A stretch of 64,000 nucleotides of DNA from Qipengyuania algicida. GTDB taxonomy: Bacteria > Pseudomonadota > Alphaproteobacteria > Sphingomonadales > Sphingomonadaceae. Where the stretch lies: assembly GCF_009828025.1 (NCBI RefSeq), contig NZ_WTYA01000003.1:62001-126000 (forward strand), given 5' to 3'. Shown piece after piece: positions 1 to 7,723 of the stretch. The notes beneath the pieces are model-generated. The model was not told the origin of the DNA and did not search any database. It saw only the letters and a list, made by a program, of their open reading frames with translations. The position numbers and the translations under genes were made by a program. Position 1 is the stretch's first letter; each line of letters starts with the position of its first letter.

Positions 1-1
1 A

Positions 2-727
2 AGCTATGGTCTCGCTGAATCGACTCTGGCGGTAACCGTTATGCCGCCCGGAGAAGGCATTCGCGTCGAGCTGGTCGAAGAAGAGCGCCTTTCGGGCCAG
101 CCGCGTTCGCTCGACCGACCCGCACGCTATCGCGCGATCGTCAATTGCGGCAAGCCGCTTCCGGGTATGGAAGTGGAAATTCGCGGCGAGGCCGGACAAA
201 TCAAGGGCGATCACCAGATCGGCAAGGTCTGGTGCCGCGGCAAGAGCGTGATGCATTCCTACTTCCGCAATCAAGAAGCAACCGACGATTGTCTGGTCGA
301 TGGCTGGCTCGATACCGGCGATATGGGCTATATGGCCAAAGGCTATCTGTTCATCGTCGGGCGGGCGAAGGACATGATCATCATCAACGGCAAAAATCAC
401 TGGCCGCAGGATATCGAATGGGCGGTCGAGCAGCTGCCCGGCTTCAACCACGGCGACATCGCCGCTTTCGCAGTCGAAACCGAAACCGGTGAGGAAGCAC
501 CGGCGGTGCTGGTGCATTGCCGCGTCTCCGATCCCGAGGAGCGCATTCGCCTGCGTGACGAGATCGCTGACAAGGTGCGCTCGGTCACAGGCATGGCCTG
601 CGTGGTCGAGTTGGTGCCACCCCGCACCTTGCCGCGCACGAGTTCGGGCAAGCTAAGCCGGGCCAAAGCCAAACGCCTGTATCTCGCTGGCGAGATCGAG
701 CCGATCAAGCTGCCTGTCGCCGCCTGA
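2..727 (+). CDS. Fatty acyl-AMP ligase (FAAL), C-terminal part
   Basis: The reading frame is already open at base 2 and runs off the left edge, so only about 241 C-terminal residues are seen. The visible part starts inside the adenylation motif (SYGLAEST), followed by DTGDMGY, then GRAKDMIIINGKNHWPQDIE, and ends with PRTSSGKLSRAK carrying the C-terminal lysine. The GRxKDxIIINGxNHWPQDIE block is characteristic of fatty acyl-AMP ligases, which activate fatty acids as acyl-adenylates and usually hand them to an acyl carrier protein or polyketide synthase rather than to CoA. The partner genes would be to the left, outside the window. A plain acyl-CoA ligase is the alternative; the signature makes it less likely. 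Confidence 0.85.
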   Translation, partial: SYGLAESTLAVTVMPPGEGIRVELVEEERLSGQPRSLDRPARYRAIVNCGKPLPGMEVEIRGEAGQIKGDHQIGKVWCRGKSVMHSYFRNQEATDDCLVDGWLDTGDMGYMAKGYLFIVGRAKDMIIINGKNHWPQDIEWAVEQLPGFNHGDIAAFAVETETGEEAPAVLVHCRVSDPEERIRLRDEIADKVRSVTGMACVVELVPPRTLPRTSSGKLSRAKAKRLYLAGEIEPIKLPVAA

Positions 728-804
728 GATCTGTTCTATCGTTTCAGCGGGAACCATCACGGCTTATATCAATTGTTAAAGCCAGGTGGATTATAAGGCA
801 GGGC

Positions 805-1176
805 ATGACGGAAGCAGTAAACCTGTCAGGCAAGCGAATATTGATCGTCGAGGATAACGCTCTGCTGGCGTTCGAAATCGAATCGATTGTCGAGCAATGG
901 GGAGCGATTCCGGTCGGCCCGGCGCTCGACCTCGCGACAGGCTTTGCATTGTTGGAAAGTGCCAGCATCGACGGAGCGTTGCTGGATATCAATCTGGGCG
1001 ATGAACAGGTCTGGCCGCTCGCCCAGTCCCTGAATGCGCGCGGCATTCCGATCGTGTTCGTCAGCGCCAATTGCAGCGATGTGGATTTTCCCGAACATTT
1101 GAGCGTCTGCGCGAAGCTCGACAAGCCCGCCCAGAGCAGGGCTATCGTCGATACTCTCTCCTGCGCAATAGCCTGA
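805..1176 (+). CDS. Single-domain response regulator (receiver only)
   Basis: A 123-residue protein that is one CheY-like receiver domain with no output domain. The acidic pair is E16/D17 (LIVEDN), the phosphoacceptor is D61 (LLDINLG), and the switch lysine is K107 (KLDKP). The wording resembles receivers paired with HWE/HisKA2 kinases and also the receiver at the C-terminus of the bacteriophytochrome 4 kb away, so cross-talk with that kinase is possible but not shown. It stands alone: 77 bases after the acyl-AMP ligase and 130 bases before telA. The ATG at 805 is preceded by a purine-rich stretch (aaggcaggg). Confidence 0.85.
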   Translation: MTEAVNLSGKRILIVEDNALLAFEIESIVEQWGAIPVGPALDLATGFALLESASIDGALLDINLGDEQVWPLAQSLNARGIPIVFVSANCSDVDFPEHLSVCAKLDKPAQSRAIVDTLSCAIA

Positions 1177-1229
1177 CTTGCTAGTCCGCTGCGGCCCGGC
1201 AAATCATGTCGGCAAACTCACGCAAACCC

Positions 1230-1258
1230 TTGAAGCCTGTGTCTTAGATATCTAATAC
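1230..1258 (+). promoter_or_regulatory. Candidate sigma-70 type promoter for the telA operon
   Basis: TTGAAG (1230-1235) and TAATAC (1253-1258) are separated by 17 bases and lie about 50 bases upstream of the telA start. The boxes match the housekeeping consensus at 4 of 6 and 5 of 6 positions. Prediction from sequence only. Confidence 0.4.
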
Positions 1259-1306
1259 AGGGTAATGTGAGGGGCTTCGGCCCGCAACGGGAGTGCGAGC
1301 GTCCAC

Positions 1307-2515
1307 ATGAGCGAAACCAAAACCACCACCGCCACCGCGACGGACCTCGAGCTGACGCCGCCCGATCCTGTGCCACAGGTCGCCCCGGAAAAGGCGTCAG
1401 GACTGGTTCCGGTGTCTGACGAGGTCAAGACCAAGCTCCAGACCAAGGTCGATGCCTTCGTCAACGAACTAGTGGCGCAGGACGCGAATTCGCCCGAATT
1501 CGGCAAGAAGGTCGACCAGCTGACCAATATGGGTCGCAAGGAAATTGCCAATGCCGCGGGTCAGTCGAACCGCTTTCTCGACCGACCGGTACGCGCGATG
1601 GACAAGGATGAAGGCGTCGGCGCCAATCTCGCCGAGCTGCGCCGCGTGGTCGAAGATCTCGATCCGGGCAAGCGGGGCAAGCTGTCGGGCACTCGCAAGA
1701 TCCTTGGCATCATCCCTTTCGGCAACAAACTCACCAATTATTTCCGCAGCTACCAGAGCGCGCAAACGCATATTCAGGATATCCTGACCCACCTTGCCAG
1801 CGGCAAGGACGAACTGCTGATGGACAACGCCGCGATCGACGTCGAGCGGCAGAAGTTGTGGGAAGCGATGGGCAATCTCGAACAGATGGTCCATATTTCC
1901 AAGGCGCTGGACGAGAAGCTCGAGGAGAAGGCCGAGGATCTCGACGCGACCGATCCGGCCAAGGCCAAGGCGATCCGCGAAACCGCACTGTTCTACGTCC
2001 GTCAGCGCACGCAGGACCTGCTCACACAAATGGCGGTCAGCGTACAGGGTTATCTCGCGCTGGATCTGGTCAAGAAGAACAACGTCGAACTGGTGAAGGG
2101 GGTCGATCGCGCCAGCACCACCACCGTCGCTGCGCTGCGCACCGCAGTGACCGTGGCCGAGGCGATGACCAACCAGCGGCTGGTGCTTGGGCAGATCACC
2201 GCGCTGAACGAAACCACTGCTGGCATCATCGATTCTACCTCAACCATGCTGCGCGACCAGACCGGCAAGATCCATCAGCAGGCCGCCGCCAGCACGATCC
2301 CGCTCGAAACGCTCCAGCGCGCCTTCCAAAACATCTATGACACGATGGACGAGGTCGATGCGTTCAAGCTGAAGGCGCTCGATTCGATGAAGCAGACGGT
2401 CAACACGCTGTCCAACGAGGTCGAAAAATCGCGTGGCTACATCGCACGCGCCGAGGGCCAGTCGCAGGCACAAAGCCAGGTCAGCGAATCCAACCTGCTG
2501 ACTGCGGAGAGCTGA
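1307..2515 (+). CDS. telA: Toxic anion resistance protein, TelA/KlaA family
   Basis: A 402-residue, mostly helical, charged protein without signal peptide or membrane segment, of the usual TelA length. Family features visible are the block FLDRPVRAMDKDE, the segment KRGKLSGTRKILGIIPFGNKL, a long coiled-coil middle, and the TTTVAALRTAVTVAEA / TTAGIIDSTSTMLRDQ helices near the C-terminus. TelA proteins are linked to tellurite and colicin resistance and to envelope stress; the biochemical role is unknown. It is the first gene of a three-gene run: one base separates its stop from the next ATG, and that gene overlaps the third. The TelA/XpaC pairing is common across bacteria. Confidence 0.85.
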   Translation: MSETKTTTATATDLELTPPDPVPQVAPEKASGLVPVSDEVKTKLQTKVDAFVNELVAQDANSPEFGKKVDQLTNMGRKEIANAAGQSNRFLDRPVRAMDKDEGVGANLAELRRVVEDLDPGKRGKLSGTRKILGIIPFGNKLTNYFRSYQSAQTHIQDILTHLASGKDELLMDNAAIDVERQKLWEAMGNLEQMVHISKALDEKLEEKAEDLDATDPAKAKAIRETALFYVRQRTQDLLTQMAVSVQGYLALDLVKKNNVELVKGVDRASTTTVAALRTAVTVAEAMTNQRLVLGQITALNETTAGIIDSTSTMLRDQTGKIHQQAAASTIPLETLQRAFQNIYDTMDEVDAFKLKALDSMKQTVNTLSNEVEKSRGYIARAEGQSQAQSQVSESNLLTAES

Positions 2516-2516
2516 A

Positions 2517-3278
2517 ATGCCTGACCTGACCCGCGAGAGCGATCGCCTGCTCGAGCAAGGTCGGGCATTGGTCCGCGACAACCGCGAAGGCGGCCGACAT
2601 CGGCGTGCCCCGTCGATCGGCAAGGGATCGGCGCAACTCAAGCGCAACAACCTTATCGCCCGCCTGCGCAACGTCATTCTGGCGATTTTCGCCATTTGGG
2701 TGGCAGGCGGCGTGCTCGGCGCAATCCTTAACGGCATCGGTATCCTCGGTGTCCTCGCCCTGATTGTCGCCACGATCGTCGCGGTCGGGATTTTCGGCAA
2801 TTTTCCGCGGCTCAAGACACCGAAGCGGGCTGACATTACGCGCGGAGACGACGTGCAGAAGCTCGTCGGTCGGACCGAGCTGTGGCTCGAGGCGCAACGC
2901 CCCGCCCTGCCACCGCCGGCCGCCAAGCTGGTCGACACGATCGGGGTTCAGCTCGATGGTCTGGGGCTACAGCTCGAAGGGCTCGACCAGCGGCATCCCA
3001 AGGCGCGGGAGATCCGCAGCCTCGTGGGCGAACAACTGCCCGAAATGATCGACAGCTATCGCCGCATTCCCGCCAATCTGCGACGTGAGGAGCGCGGCGG
3101 GTCGACCCCCGACGATCAACTGACCCAGAGCCTTGGCACGATCAGCCATGAAATCGATTCGATCACCCGCCAACTCGCCGAGGGTTCGCTCGACGATCTG
3201 GCGATCAAGCACCGTTATCTTGATTACAAGTTCGGCACCGCCGACGACGGCGCACCCGTACTGGAGGACAAGAGCTGA
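2517..3278 (+). CDS. XpaC-like membrane protein (partner of TelA)
   Basis: A 253-residue protein with a basic N-terminal tail, a hydrophobic hairpin at about residues 48-92 (two membrane segments, roughly RNVILAIFAIWVAGGVLGAIL and IGILGVLALIVATIVAVGIF) and a soluble helical C-terminal half. It matches the family labelled XpaC or '5-bromo-4-chloroindolyl phosphate hydrolysis protein', which normally neighbours telA. That name comes from an old plate phenotype in Bacillus; no phosphatase motif is visible, so the enzymatic label should not be trusted. The start follows the telA stop after one base and the stop overlaps the next start (TGATG), so translational coupling is likely. Confidence 0.7.
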   Translation: MPDLTRESDRLLEQGRALVRDNREGGRHRRAPSIGKGSAQLKRNNLIARLRNVILAIFAIWVAGGVLGAILNGIGILGVLALIVATIVAVGIFGNFPRLKTPKRADITRGDDVQKLVGRTELWLEAQRPALPPPAAKLVDTIGVQLDGLGLQLEGLDQRHPKAREIRSLVGEQLPEMIDSYRRIPANLRREERGGSTPDDQLTQSLGTISHEIDSITRQLAEGSLDDLAIKHRYLDYKFGTADDGAPVLEDKS

Positions 3279-3580
3279 TGCGCGTGCCCATCGCCCACCA
3301 ATTGCCGCGCGAAGAAGTGCGTCGCCGCTTGCATTCGCGCAGCCATGAAATCAGCAATTTCATTCCTGGCGGGATGGCACAGGTTGATACCGCGTGGCCC
3401 GATGAAGATACGATGACGCTGGCAGTCAAAGCCATGGGCCAAGGCATTACCGGACGTGTACTGATCGAGGAACACCAGGTGGTTTTCGAGGTGGATTTGC
3501 CTGCCGCTCTGTCCTTCGTTGAACCTATGGTTGCCGGCGCGATCCGCGAAAAGGGGCAGAAACTGCTCGAAAAGAAATAG
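3278..3580 (+). CDS. Polyhydroxyalkanoic acid system family protein
   Basis: A 100-residue protein resembling the small family annotated as polyhydroxyalkanoate granule-region or system protein: an N-terminal helix with basic residues (REEVRRRLHSRSHEI), a beta-rich centre (TMTLAVKAMGQGITGRVLIEEHQV) and a C-terminal Lys-rich helix ending GQKLLEKK. Its function is unproven; association with PHA granules is inferred from other genomes, and no PHA synthase or phasin gene is in this window. It is translationally coupled to the XpaC-like gene (TGATG overlap) and ends the telA operon. Confidence 0.65.
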   Translation: MRVPIAHQLPREEVRRRLHSRSHEISNFIPGGMAQVDTAWPDEDTMTLAVKAMGQGITGRVLIEEHQVVFEVDLPAALSFVEPMVAGAIREKGQKLLEKK

Positions 3581-3637
3581 AATTTTTCCGGACGGGCGCT
3601 CTCACGCCGTCGATCGCAATCACAAGCTCATGGAAAG

Positions 3638-3653
3638 CCCGGTATTTACCGGG
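3638..3653. repeat. Short inverted repeat CCCGGTA-tt-TACCGGG
   Basis: Perfect 7-bp arms (3638-3644 and 3647-3653) around a 2-base spacer. It abuts a second, larger dyad (3654-3676) in the 217-base gap between the PHA-system gene and bphO. There is no T-run, so it is more likely a protein-binding site than a terminator, though it could end the telA operon transcript. Confidence 0.45.
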
Positions 3654-3676
3654 AACTGCTCAGTAACTGGGCAGTT
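3652..3676 (+). promoter_or_regulatory. Candidate sigma EcfG promoter embedded in a 23-bp dyad, upstream of bphO
   Basis: GGAAC (3652-3656) and GTT (3674-3676) are 17 bases apart, matching the general-stress sigma factor EcfG pattern of alphaproteobacteria (GGAAC-N16-CGTT) except that the base before GTT is A. The same bases form a dyad (3654-3676): AACTGCtCAGT-A-ACTGgGCAGTT, 11-base arms with a single mismatched pair. It would give a leader of about 115 bases before bphO. A stress-regulated phytochrome operon is an inference. Confidence 0.4.
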
Positions 3677-3738
3677 GTCGCTACAGCAATCATTCGAACT
3701 CTTCCACATCGCCCCGGTATGTGGTGCAAAGTCGAAAT

Positions 3739-3767
3739 TTGCCGCAAAAAAGGGGTGGGCCTTATTT
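3739..3767 (+). promoter_or_regulatory. Alternative sigma-70 type promoter for bphO-bphP
   Basis: TTGCCG (3739-3744) and TTATTT (3762-3767) with a 17-base spacer, 30 bases before the bphO start. A weak match; listed because it competes with the EcfG-like site further upstream. Confidence 0.25.
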
Positions 3768-3797
3768 GGACAGGCCAAAGGGAGGGAATTACATTCC

Positions 3798-4355
3798 ATG
3801 ACGCAGGCTCGAGCCGAAACGCTAAGGCATCATTTAAAGCTGCACACAAGAGATTTGCATGACCGGCTCGACAGGTCGCTTGCGCCGCTCGCTCTCGGTG
3901 ATGACGCCGAATATGCGGATTTTCTGAAAATCCAATTTTCCGTGAGATGCGCCATCGAGGACTGGGCGGCTGGCAATCTGTCCGATGGATTGCAAATCCC
4001 CAGCGCCTTGGCAAATTTGTCCAGCGATCTGGCCGATCTCGGTGTGCCGCTCCCGGCGTGCGCAAATCTGCTTATGCCTGAGCGTATTGATCCGCTCGGC
4101 GTCGCGTGGGCGATCGGCGGATCGTCGCTGGGAAATCGTACCATGGTGACACGCCGTCGCCGGGCTGGCCTGATGAAAGCCAATCGCTTTCTTACAGACC
4201 CGGCACAGGCAGAGTATTTCTCGCGCGTGATTCCATCGCTCAATCGCGAAGTGACGGCCGCCGAGGCCCGGCCAGCCATCAAGGCCGCCAAAGCGGTTTT
4301 CAATTGCTATCTCACCGCCTTTACCGATGGACCGCTTTTGCTGGAGGCTGCGTGA
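3798..4355 (+). CDS. bphO: Biliverdin-producing heme oxygenase BphO
   Basis: A 185-residue heme oxygenase. It would cleave heme to biliverdin, the chromophore of the bacteriophytochrome encoded immediately downstream. The N-terminal helix carries the proximal heme-ligand context (HTRDLHDRLD, ligand probably H21) and the distal helix has the flexible glycine motif (IGGSSLG). The frame is open upstream to 3519, but the ATG at 3798 is chosen because a strong GGAGGGAA ribosome site sits at 3781-3788 and homology begins there. Its TGA overlaps the GTG of bphP (GTGA), so chromophore enzyme and photoreceptor are translationally coupled. Confidence 0.9.
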   Translation: MTQARAETLRHHLKLHTRDLHDRLDRSLAPLALGDDAEYADFLKIQFSVRCAIEDWAAGNLSDGLQIPSALANLSSDLADLGVPLPACANLLMPERIDPLGVAWAIGGSSLGNRTMVTRRRRAGLMKANRFLTDPAQAEYFSRVIPSLNREVTAAEARPAIKAAKAVFNCYLTAFTDGPLLLEAA

Positions 4356-6922
4356 GCGAATACGATCCCAAAGCGGTCGACCTTACCAATTGCGACCGTG
4401 AACCTATCCATCAGTTGGGCGCAATTCAGGATTTCGGCGGCCTGATAACGGTCAACAACGACTGGATTGTCGCGCAGCGATCGGTCAACGCGTCCGCTAT
4501 CCTTGGGATATCGAGCGACGTTACCCCAGGTCATCGCCTTGGCGATTTCTTCACCATTGAGGCGACGACAGCGATCAAGCTCGCCACCGCCAGCCTCGAT
4601 GAGAGGAGCAACGTCGAACGAATTTTCGCGCTTGAGCTAGTCGGCGATAAGCGCTTATTTGATTGTGCCATCCACATCTCCGACCACCTCGTAGTGATCG
4701 AGTTCGAGCCGAGCAGCGGCGAAGGCTTCGACCGCCAGCTACGCTTGTTGCAGCCCTTGATTCGCCAGCTTGAGGGGATCGATGATCTCCGTGAAATTTG
4801 CCAGGGCGCAGCGGATCGGCTCAAGGCCATGCTCGGCTTTGATCGCGTGATGGTCTACCGTTTCCACGGAGACGGGAGCGGCGACGTCATTGCCGAAGCA
4901 CGAGAAGATCAGCTGGAGGCATTTCTTGGCCTGCGCTATCCGCATACAGATATTCCGCAGCAGGCGCGCGCGCTATACCTTCGCAACCGTTTCCGGATCA
5001 TAAGCGATATAAATTCCGAACCGGTCCCGATCGAACCGGCAACTCTCATCGACGGCTCGCCGCTGGACCTCAGCATGAGCACGTTGCGAGCCGTATCTCC
5101 TATTCATATCGAGTATCTCAAGAATATGGGGGTCGGGGCATCGCTTTCGATCTCGATCATCGTGCAGGGAAAACTGTGGGGGCTATTCGCTTGCCATCAC
5201 TACAGTGCGAAGGTGCTGCCTTGCGCGCTGCGGACCGGTGCAGAGCTATTTTCGGAACTCTTTTCGCTGATAATCGAAAGCTATCAGGGTCGAGAAAAAG
5301 TCGAATTCCAGGAAACCGGACGAGAATTGCATGATCGGCTGATGCGAGCGTTGGCCGGTGGGCACTCCCTGCTCGAAAGCCTCCCGAACCTGCGCCCCAT
5401 CATCCGCAAGGCGTTACCGCATGATGGCGTAAGTGTCTTTATCGATGGCAAATATGAAGTCCATGGGGCTGCGCCGACCCAAGAGCAGTTCATGGCGCTC
5501 ATACCGACAATGAATGCTACTGCCACAAGTCGGGTGCTCGCCACGAACCGATTGCTCGACATGATACCTGCAGCCGAAGCTTTTGCCGAAAACGTGGTGG
5601 GGGCATTGGTGATTCCGGTTTCTCGCAGCCCGCGGGATTATTTTGTCCTGTGGCGCAAGGAACTGCGGCAAATCGTCACTTGGGCGGGCGAACCGGTGAA
5701 GTCTGTAGAAACCGGCCCTCATGGTGAAAGACTGACGCCTCGCAAGAGCTTTGAAGCTTGGCAGGAATCGGTGCGCGGCCGATCGAGCGAATGGACGGCA
5801 ACGGAAAGACAAATTGCCGAAAGCCTTCGGATCACGCTGCTCGAGGTTATCCTGCGCCTCACCGACGAAGCCGTTCAGGAACGGGCGAAAGCGCAGCAAC
5901 AACAGGAACTGTTGATTGCCGAGCTCAATCACCGGGTCCGCAATATCCTCAACCTGATAAGCGGGCTGATCAAGCAGTCGCGCCATGAGGTCATCGGTAT
6001 CGAGCACTATGCACAGGTCATCGGCGGACGGATCAATGCGCTAGCGATCGCGCACGACAATATCACACGGCAGAACTGGTCGCCCGCTTCGCTTGGAGAA
6101 TTGGTCGAATCGGAGTCCGAAGCGTATCTTTCCGGCAAGCTAGATCGTGTAAATATTAGCGGTGACGACGCGTTGATCGCGCCCGAAGCCTACACAGTGT
6201 TGGCCTTGGTGATCCACGAGATGATCACGAATTCGGCCAAATATGGCTCGCTGTGCGATCGCAGCGGACAGCTTTCGATCAATGTCGAATGTGATCCATC
6301 AGGCATGACAATTAGGTGGAAAGAACGCGGCGGACCACCTGTGAAACCCCCCGAACGACGCGGATTTGGCACGACTATCATCGAAAAATCGATCCCGTTC
6401 GAGCTGAATGGCAGAGCCACTCTCCAATACAAACTCGCCGGGGTTGAAGCGGAATTCTGGATCCCCGGACGTTTCGTGACATGTGTGCCAGCCAAAGCCT
6501 TGCCGGATGCGAGGGTCCAGCGCAAAGCCGGGATGGGGAACAAGACCATGAATCACAACGCAAAATCGGTGCTGTTGATCGAAGACAGCATGATCATTGC
6601 GCTCGACACCGAAGAATGCCTGCACGATCTGGGAGTAGAGCATGTTGCGACTCAAAGTTCGGTCGCAGCCGGACTCAAGGAGTTGGAGCAGCGCAGTTTC
6701 GATCTGGCGGTGCTGGATTACAATCTCGGCATGGAATCCAGCGAACGACTTGCAAGCGAACTGGTTAAGAGAGATATCCCGTTCTGGCTGGCCACGGGTT
6801 ATGGCGAAATGGTCGATCGGCTCGATGAAATCGGTGCACGCGGCTTGCTCGTCAAACCTTATGGGCGAGCGGAGCTTGCCCGTCTGCTTGCATCCTATGC
6901 GGAAATGTCGGCTGTGGAGTGA
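4352..6922 (+). CDS. bphP: Bacteriophytochrome: PAS-GAF-PHY, HWE histidine kinase, C-terminal receiver
   Basis: An 856-residue red/far-red photoreceptor kinase starting at GTG 4352, overlapping the bphO stop. Order: PAS (about 10-110) with biliverdin-binding cysteine C14 (TNCDREPIH), GAF (about 140-310) with the DIP motif (D200) and conserved H252 and CHHY (281-284), PHY (about 325-500) with the tongue segment SPRDYFVLWRKE, an HWE kinase with phosphoacceptor H527 (LNHRVRN) and the diagnostic W657-x-E659 (RWKERGG), and a receiver (about 737-852) with phosphoacceptor D789 (VLDYNLG) and K835. Light should switch autophosphorylation, with relay to D789 or to a separate regulator. Departures from the usual sequence are PHTDIP for PASDIP and tyrosine where the tongue PRxSF has serine. 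No output regulator is adjacent. Confidence 0.92.
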   Translation: MSEYDPKAVDLTNCDREPIHQLGAIQDFGGLITVNNDWIVAQRSVNASAILGISSDVTPGHRLGDFFTIEATTAIKLATASLDERSNVERIFALELVGDKRLFDCAIHISDHLVVIEFEPSSGEGFDRQLRLLQPLIRQLEGIDDLREICQGAADRLKAMLGFDRVMVYRFHGDGSGDVIAEAREDQLEAFLGLRYPHTDIPQQARALYLRNRFRIISDINSEPVPIEPATLIDGSPLDLSMSTLRAVSPIHIEYLKNMGVGASLSISIIVQGKLWGLFACHHYSAKVLPCALRTGAELFSELFSLIIESYQGREKVEFQETGRELHDRLMRALAGGHSLLESLPNLRPIIRKALPHDGVSVFIDGKYEVHGAAPTQEQFMALIPTMNATATSRVLATNRLLDMIPAAEAFAENVVGALVIPVSRSPRDYFVLWRKELRQIVTWAGEPVKSVETGPHGERLTPRKSFEAWQESVRGRSSEWTATERQIAESLRITLLEVILRLTDEAVQERAKAQQQQELLIAELNHRVRNILNLISGLIKQSRHEVIGIEHYAQVIGGRINALAIAHDNITRQNWSPASLGELVESESEAYLSGKLDRVNISGDDALIAPEAYTVLALVIHEMITNSAKYGSLCDRSGQLSINVECDPSGMTIRWKERGGPPVKPPERRGFGTTIIEKSIPFELNGRATLQYKLAGVEAEFWIPGRFVTCVPAKALPDARVQRKAGMGNKTMNHNAKSVLLIEDSMIIALDTEECLHDLGVEHVATQSSVAAGLKELEQRSFDLAVLDYNLGMESSERLASELVKRDIPFWLATGYGEMVDRLDEIGARGLLVKPYGRAELARLLASYAEMSAVE

Positions 6923-6931
6923 CGACGGGCG

Positions 6932-7723
6932 CTATAGCTGGGACACCAGCAATGTGCGGCCCGTATCGCTGAATACGACATCGTCAATTCGATCCGCCAG
7001 GCCGCATTCTCCCGCAGCCAAAGCCTGACCAGCAACGGCAACGTCGCTATCCAGCGGAAGCACCAGCAACGGTCCACCATGGGCGTCACGTTGCGATGGG
7101 TCGGGTGACCCGCTGCAATGTGTGAAGCGAAAAAAAGGCCCATCGACCAGTGTGACGCTGTCGGTCAGCCCGACATGCCGCTTCAATGCGTCGGGATAGG
7201 GTTGACCACGCGCAACTGCCAAACCTTCATCGAGGTGTAGTTCGCGCGGGCGGCCGTAGTCGTAGAGACGATAGGTAATATCGCTGTTCTGCTGGATCTC
7301 AACGATCGTCAGCCCTCCGCCGATGGCATGAACGGTACCCGCGGGAAGATAGAAGAAATCTCCTCGCTTTACCGGATGCCAGCTCAGCAAATTCTCGATC
7401 GAACCGTCCAGAGCGGCATCGCGCATCGCCTGTTCATCGAGCACTTCGTCGAAACCAATGGCTAGCCGGGCACCAGGTTCAGCATCCAGCACCAGCCAGC
7501 ATTCCTCTTTGCCCGCCCCACCCGCATCGGCCTGCGCATCGGACGGGTGGACTTGAACCGACAAGTTCTCGCTCGTGAAGAGATATTTGACCAGCACCCG
7601 ATCGAGTTCAGCTGGCGGGTCGAACCATATCTCCCCGATCCGCTTGTTACCGTCATTGTGGAATGGCGCAGGTATGTTTCGCTTGCCCCAAACCTTTTCG
7701 ACGGTGATCGTTTCGAGCTTCAT
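6932..7723 (-). CDS. manA: Class I mannose-6-phosphate isomerase
   Basis: A 263-residue cupin-fold isomerase converting fructose-6-phosphate to mannose-6-phosphate, the entry to GDP-mannose synthesis. The zinc and active-site segments are visible: NLSVQVHPSDAQA (about residues 52-64), KEECWLVLDAEPG, and FFYLPAGTVHAIGGG followed by EIQQNSDITYRLYDYGR. The length suits the short class I form. The start overlaps the end of manC by 4 bases, so both genes are cotranscribed on the minus strand. Its 3' end faces bphP with only 9 bases between. Confidence 0.9.
   Translation of the reverse strand: MKLETITVEKVWGKRNIPAPFHNDGNKRIGEIWFDPPAELDRVLVKYLFTSENLSVQVHPSDAQADAGGAGKEECWLVLDAEPGARLAIGFDEVLDEQAMRDAALDGSIENLLSWHPVKRGDFFYLPAGTVHAIGGGLTIVEIQQNSDITYRLYDYGRPRELHLDEGLAVARGQPYPDALKRHVGLTDSVTLVDGPFFRFTHCSGSPDPSQRDAHGGPLLVLPLDSDVAVAGQALAAGECGLADRIDDVVFSDTGRTLLVSQL

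Noticed and set aside
2517-3278. Phosphatase activity for the XpaC-like protein
   Set aside because: The name reflects an old indicator-plate phenotype; no phosphatase motif is visible.
3519-3797. Extended N-terminus of heme oxygenase starting at 3519
   Set aside because: The added residues overlap the preceding gene and carry no family similarity; a strong ribosome site stands before ATG 3798.
4106-4351. Extended bacteriophytochrome start at 4106
   Set aside because: It would overlap bphO by 250 bases; PAS-domain similarity starts at GTG 4352, which overlaps the bphO stop.
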